The notes under the pieces: model-generated | Told to the model about the DNA's origin: nothing | The model's input: only the letters and a program-made list of their open reading frames with translations | Databases searched by the model: none | Part shown: positions 59,801-64,000 of the stretch, in pieces | Numbering within the stretch: the stretch's first letter is position 1 | Layout of the letters: each line of letters begins with the position of its first letter | From: Anadara kagoshimensis | Lineage: Eukaryota > Mollusca > Bivalvia > Arcoida > Arcidae | Length of the DNA: 64,000 nucleotides | Direction: 5' to 3' | Assembly (NCBI GenBank): GCA_021292105.1 | Contig: CM037874.1 | Span: forward strand, 11,018,502 to 11,082,501 | Made by a program: the position numbers and the translations under genes

Positions 59801-60132
59801 TTATATGACATAAATAATGACAAATTAGCCAGACCTAATCATGTAATTTTATGTTCAGTCTTGTACTTTTGTGCATATATAACGGAAAGTTCGTTTTATT
59901 TAACACATCAAAATACCCACTCAGCTTAATTAAAAACATTGAATATCCGATTGAATTACCGAAAAAATGTTTACATTCATTATATACTCAGCTTGAAAAT
60001 AGATATTCATGATATTGGCATAGTGACATACATTGTATAAAGTGAAATATAATAAGCTTTGTTATTTACTCCTACAATTTTTTAAGAAACCTTGTATCAT
60101 GTATCATTTATTAATTTCTTCCTTTGTGTGCG

Positions 60133-60151
60133 TATATATATATTATATATA

Positions 60152-60203
<52 letters not shown>
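60133..60203. repeat. (TA)n microsatellite
   Basis: Imperfect TA run. Confidence 0.95.
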
Positions 60204-60205
<2 letters not shown>

Positions 60206-60352
60206 TTATTATTAATATAGTTATTATTATTATTATTTTCCATGAAAGGATTCTAGGAAGGCCTCATTATATCTCTTTCATCATTATATGTAACTTTCGT
60301 TGCAAATGTCATATATGCAAGTACGTTTTTCTGACGGTAAAAAGGATAGTAA

Positions 60353-60355
<3 letters not shown>

Positions 60356-60384
<29 letters not shown>

Positions 60385-60387
60385 GCA

Positions 60388-60435
<48 letters not shown>
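60356..60435. repeat. (GA)n microsatellite
   Basis: Two GA runs separated by GGCAGAGAGTG; encodes an artefactual Arg-Glu run. Confidence 0.95.
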
Positions 60436-60437
<2 letters not shown>

Positions 60438-60454
60438 TTTACCTTTTAACTGTC

Positions 60455-60890
60455 TTTATGTCCAAATCAACGTTTTTCGCAAAATGATATGTTTCGAAAA
60501 GTCCAAACACAATTGGTTTTTAGTTATATCTTATTACTGTAAACTATCTTCCTTCAAAGAAAGATGTTTTCTTGGCTGTCCTTATATCCAACACAACTTT
60601 TTCGCCAAATGACAATTTTCAAGAAATCCAAGCACAATTGGTTCGCAGTTTTAAAGCAATATCAATTTCGCTTTACCTTGGATATAAAAAAGACGTTGAA
60701 CACCAAGTCGTCACTGTAAATACATTTGTACCTGTTTTTCAAAGTAATATTAAATTCACTTAACTTTGGATATCAAAGGCGTTGAACCCCAAGTTATCAC
60801 TATAAACACTGTTTTTCAAAGTAATTATTAAATTCGCTTACCCTTGGATATCAAAGACGTTCAACATGAAACTTTCAAGGATTGAAAACA
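60455..60890 (+). repeat. Short tandem duplications
   Basis: A ~125-bp pair (CCAAACACAATTGGTT / CCAAGCACAATTGGTT) and then three ~80-bp units with CTTTACCTTGGATAT and AGACGTTGAAC. Confidence 0.65.
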
Positions 60891-61617
60891 CTTGTGTGAA
60901 TAATTAGCTGGGTAAATGTATAAAAAGACTTTTCCTCTTTCCCCCTCTTTACACTGAAGTGTTACCGAATCAATACGCAAAAGGCCCGTCATTTTTATAA
61001 ATGTTAAATTTCCGACTTGTTTGTATAAGTCGTATCTGTCAATAATTAAGGAACTGTTAAGTCTAGGTAATCAATGATATCCCAATTATGTGTGATTATT
61101 TAGCAGTAGAAGTTCGATTAAACCAAACAGTTCCGATATTGAAACCCTCTCGATCAGATTGACTTAACTACTCACAAAAGCTTATTTACAAGGAGTGACC
61201 AAAACTAGATGGGAAATGTACCAGATGGTGGTGGATTACTACTTAGTGAAAAGTAAACTTTTAATTTTCATAATATGTTCAAAATATTGAATATTGTAAA
61301 AATTGACGAGTTTGAAAATAAAACGTCATGTTTTATATTAAATTACATTTACAAACTGACAGAACTAAATGTTTAAAATTTTATCGACTTTTGTAAAATC
61401 AACAAATAGAATTTTAATTAGCACCCACGCTGTGAAACTAGATCATAGAAATTCTAAAGCAGCAATCTGATAGTTAATGACTTGTTAATTTAAGCATTAC
61501 TTTGAAAGTTGATATTATTTGCAATTTCACGGGAACTTTGAACATGTACATATGTCCTGTAACAAACACATTTTCGTGGAAGCCTGTTCCAAGCTCAAAC
61601 TCTGATTTGGATTGGTT

Positions 61618-61912
61618 GATAGATTGAATGAGGTCTTACGTCCAAGTTAAGAATATTTAACTTAAACAGAGAAGTCACCGGCAATACGTGACGTTTCAGA
61701 AATTTTGACCTATTCCTGTGTGGCCAGACGGGTTATTTGTAGTCCCACGCCTACCATGGCATAGGACATTGACTTTATAGGTCATTAGACTTTATGTTCT
61801 AAAAGCTGAATGTTTTGCGAACTGTTTACAAGTCTTGGTCAGACCCCACGAAGGTTCGAACCCGACTTCCCACATACGGTGTCGCAATCACTCTCCCAAA
61901 TGAGTTACCGTC
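61618..61912 (-). mobile_element. tRNA-derived SINE, near full length
   Basis: Minus-strand head with TAACTCATTTGGGAGAGTG (A-box) and GGTTCGAACC (B-box, ~61853-61862). Tail complement CTTACGTCCAAGTTAAGAAT near 61634. An open frame at 61810-62112 is a by-product of this element. Confidence 0.68.
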
Positions 61913-62282
61913 GTGTTCAAGTTATGTGGAATTTTGCATCTAACGTGTTAACACTCCTTCACTCAATGGGGGTTGCCGCTGTACCACGTAATCAATACCT
62001 ATGCGGAATGTTTTTGAAAATGTCACCGTCACAGATTCCCAAAAAGACGTCGTTCTCGCAGGAAAACGTCAACTCATGCGATTTCAAATTAGAAATAAGT
62101 GTTCCGTATTAAAGCTAGAGGGTATCGCGTGGTACAGCGGAACCCCATTAAGGCATTGTAGTTATTAACTTAAAAAAATCACATAGGGCTTAAAATCGTC
62201 GTTACTGGAAAATGCAAGGCATTTTATGTTGCATATACCAGTAAAATGGGGGGGGGGACTGGATCGATGGTCGATTATAATG

Positions 62283-62370
62283 AGACACGCGCTTACGAGC
62301 TAGCGAGGGGCCGGGATAAGACGCCTTTTTGGTTAGGCTGCTGTTTAACTTTCGACAGGTCTGTACTGTA
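62283..62370. mobile_element. M1 right half
   Basis: Interior GAGGGGCCGGGATAAG and right end TTTAACTTTCGACAGGTCTG. Confidence 0.65.
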
Positions 62371-63904
62371 TACGTGAGAAATCGGTGTTTATAATAAATG
62401 TTATTCAGGCAATCCGCAAACTGACACCTAGAAATCTGTCTCGATCTGGAAATAACATAAAATAATATGCTGAAAGCAAATACTCGACATTTTGGGGGCT
62501 TTTTGTGTTATTAATGCGTCAATTCACAAGTACTCTTTATTAGTAGATACTATTTTACGCATGTTTTTGTGTTTGTAAATAAAATAATCCTTCAAAATCT
62601 CAAACCTTATCTTATTTCACAACAAAATATTAAACATAAAAATACCAATATCATTATTTACAATTGTCCTAAATAAGAGCTAAAGTACACATTTAGAAAG
62701 AAAGCGTGTGATAATCCGAAAAGAACATAAAACACGGATTTCTTTTCAACAAACGATTTAACTGCTAAAAGGGAGGTAATTACTTATCACAATAGCGCTC
62801 TCTAACATTGTCATAATTGTATTATAATTTATAACAACCTTTAAATTTTTATTACCACATGTCAGTTAAGAATGTATAGTTTATGAAATTAAGCCACATA
62901 CAAATAGACTTGTAATTCGATTTAATGTGTTTTAAATTCCCCAGAATTTCGTAAGATAAGCTTCTCTTGATTTTGGCTGGATTTGATAAATTTGTAATTT
63001 ACGGTTTTTCAATATTTATGAGGTTTTTTTTAATATTAAATACTAAATGAAGTACTGTGTCAGTGAAACAAACATCAGTCGACCTCATAGCGCGCGCACA
63101 TTGGAATGTCGCGCGCTTGTCCAATGTGCGCGTGTTACCAAGGCCACAAAAACGATAATACACGTTTATTACATGACTTTAAATATTTTATTGTACAAAA
63201 TATTCAGAAAATTATTATAGGAATGAAGGTGATTTTTCTTTTTTGTTATGGAAGTATGAAAGAATTGGACATTTTGCACACTGAATAATATGCGAATTAT
63301 ATTACGTGAATTTCTTTCAACTACAAATCAAACATTTTTAAAAACAATACTAAATTGCCGTAGCAAGTAAAAATAGCATTGTTATGGCGTAGGAATTCAA
63401 ATGCTTCTATGTGTTAGTCATAATAAAATGACGTAACTGAGAGCCAATCCATTCATCCAAACTTAACAGAAAAATATGACGAATCAAAATGCTTGAAACA
63501 AAGGGAAATTGAATGCGTATGCAACATTCGACATACGGCCCACATTCTCAACTTCTTGTAGTCATTCGTGCAAGTTATAGATATAAATGCGACAGAAACG
63601 CGTTAAAGACAAGTTCAAACAGCATCATTTTGTTAACAGCAACAACAACGAGGACGACGTCAGCAACAACAGCACATTAACAACAGCTTATAATAATAAT
63701 AATAATAATTATTATTATTTAATAATGAATAGTGTTATAATGATTACTGAAGTGGAATGGGGAATTTGTGTTTTAAGTTAAGTACTAGTCAATGTTTCAT
63801 TTGTATCAAAACCGTCATTTTTGCCAATATGTTGTTGGTAGAAAAACTGATATACCTGGAGAAAACAACGACCTTTCAAAAGTAAACAGACTCTCTCACA
63901 CAAG
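62371..63904. other. No supported gene
   Basis: AT-rich DNA with the 63090 inverted repeat and a short (AAT)n tract at 63690-63722. A 64-codon frame at 63587-63781 is Asn-rich because of the AAT/AAC repeats and is not taken as a gene. Confidence 0.55.
63090..63133. repeat. GC-rich inverted repeat
   Basis: CGCGCACATTGG and CCAATGTGCGCG flank a centre with GTCGCGCGC; stands out in AT-rich DNA. Confidence 0.65.
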
Positions 63905-64000
63905 GAAGTGTCCCTTCCCGAGTGGTCTAAGAACCAAGGTGATCAGATCTAGAGGTGCTGTGGTTCGTAAGCCCACACTTTAGACCACTACGCCACACAG
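63905..64000 (-). mobile_element. tRNA-like SINE head, cut by the window edge
   Basis: Minus-strand TGGCGTAGTGGTCTAAAG resembles an A-box; a B-box is not convincing. Confidence 0.35.

Noticed and set aside
60124-60612. 162-codon frame
   Set aside because: Built from (TA)n and (GA)n microsatellites.
61810-62112. 100-codon frame
   Set aside because: Overlaps a SINE head; no protein family signal.

Overview
The window is AT-rich nuclear DNA from a metazoan, most likely a bivalve mollusc. Three things point that way: intronless Mab-21/cGAS-like genes in tandem with the long C-terminal helical extension typical of bivalve members, tRNA-derived SINEs of molluscan type, and the dispersed 'ACAAGAGGCCCA...' repeat with its 146-bp internal units. 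Species cannot be fixed. Only three coding loci are supported. All are on the minus strand and paralogous: two intact cGAS-like receptor (cGLR)/Mab-21 genes (32613-34547 and 39941-41902) and a third copy (53125-55059) broken by a single in-frame TGA. Almost all other open frames come from microsatellites or from antisense of these genes.

Layout. 1-25.2 kb: no supported gene. It holds a dispersed ~350-bp repeat here called R1 (both orientations), tandem ~335-bp and ~629-bp repeats, several inverted-repeat elements, and a MITE family here called M1 (ends like CCTGTCGAAAGTTTAACACT, ~200 bp). 25.3-56.3 kb: a tandem segmental-duplication cluster. Copy 1 (~26.2-37.05 kb), copy 2 (~37.06-47.07 kb) and copy 3 (47.07-56.33 kb) each carry one cGLR locus and, on its 3' side, a second block that repeats the promoter region without the gene; copies 1 and 3 also keep a relic of its first five codons. 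56.3-64 kb: no supported gene; SINEs, MITE halves, microsatellites and short tandem repeats.

How it fits together. Each cGLR locus has a Kozak-like start, an AATAAA about 75-80 nt past the stop, and a conserved 5' block with a perfect kappaB-type decamer (GGGGATTCCC). Copies 1 and 3 also have a TATA box (TATATAAAAG), which has decayed in copy 2. This suggests an inducible innate-immune promoter. The proteins keep the nucleotidyltransferase GS motif and three catalytic aspartates, lack the zinc-ribbon insertion of vertebrate cGAS, and differ most near the N terminus, beside the DxD motif and in the C-terminal extension. Cyclic (di)nucleotide synthesis for STING-type signalling is the expected role, but substrate and ligand cannot be read from the sequence. 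Repeat length differs strongly between copies: a 35-bp satellite (~94 units) is expanded only in copy 2, and a 75-bp array has 6 units in copy 1 and 2 in copy 3.
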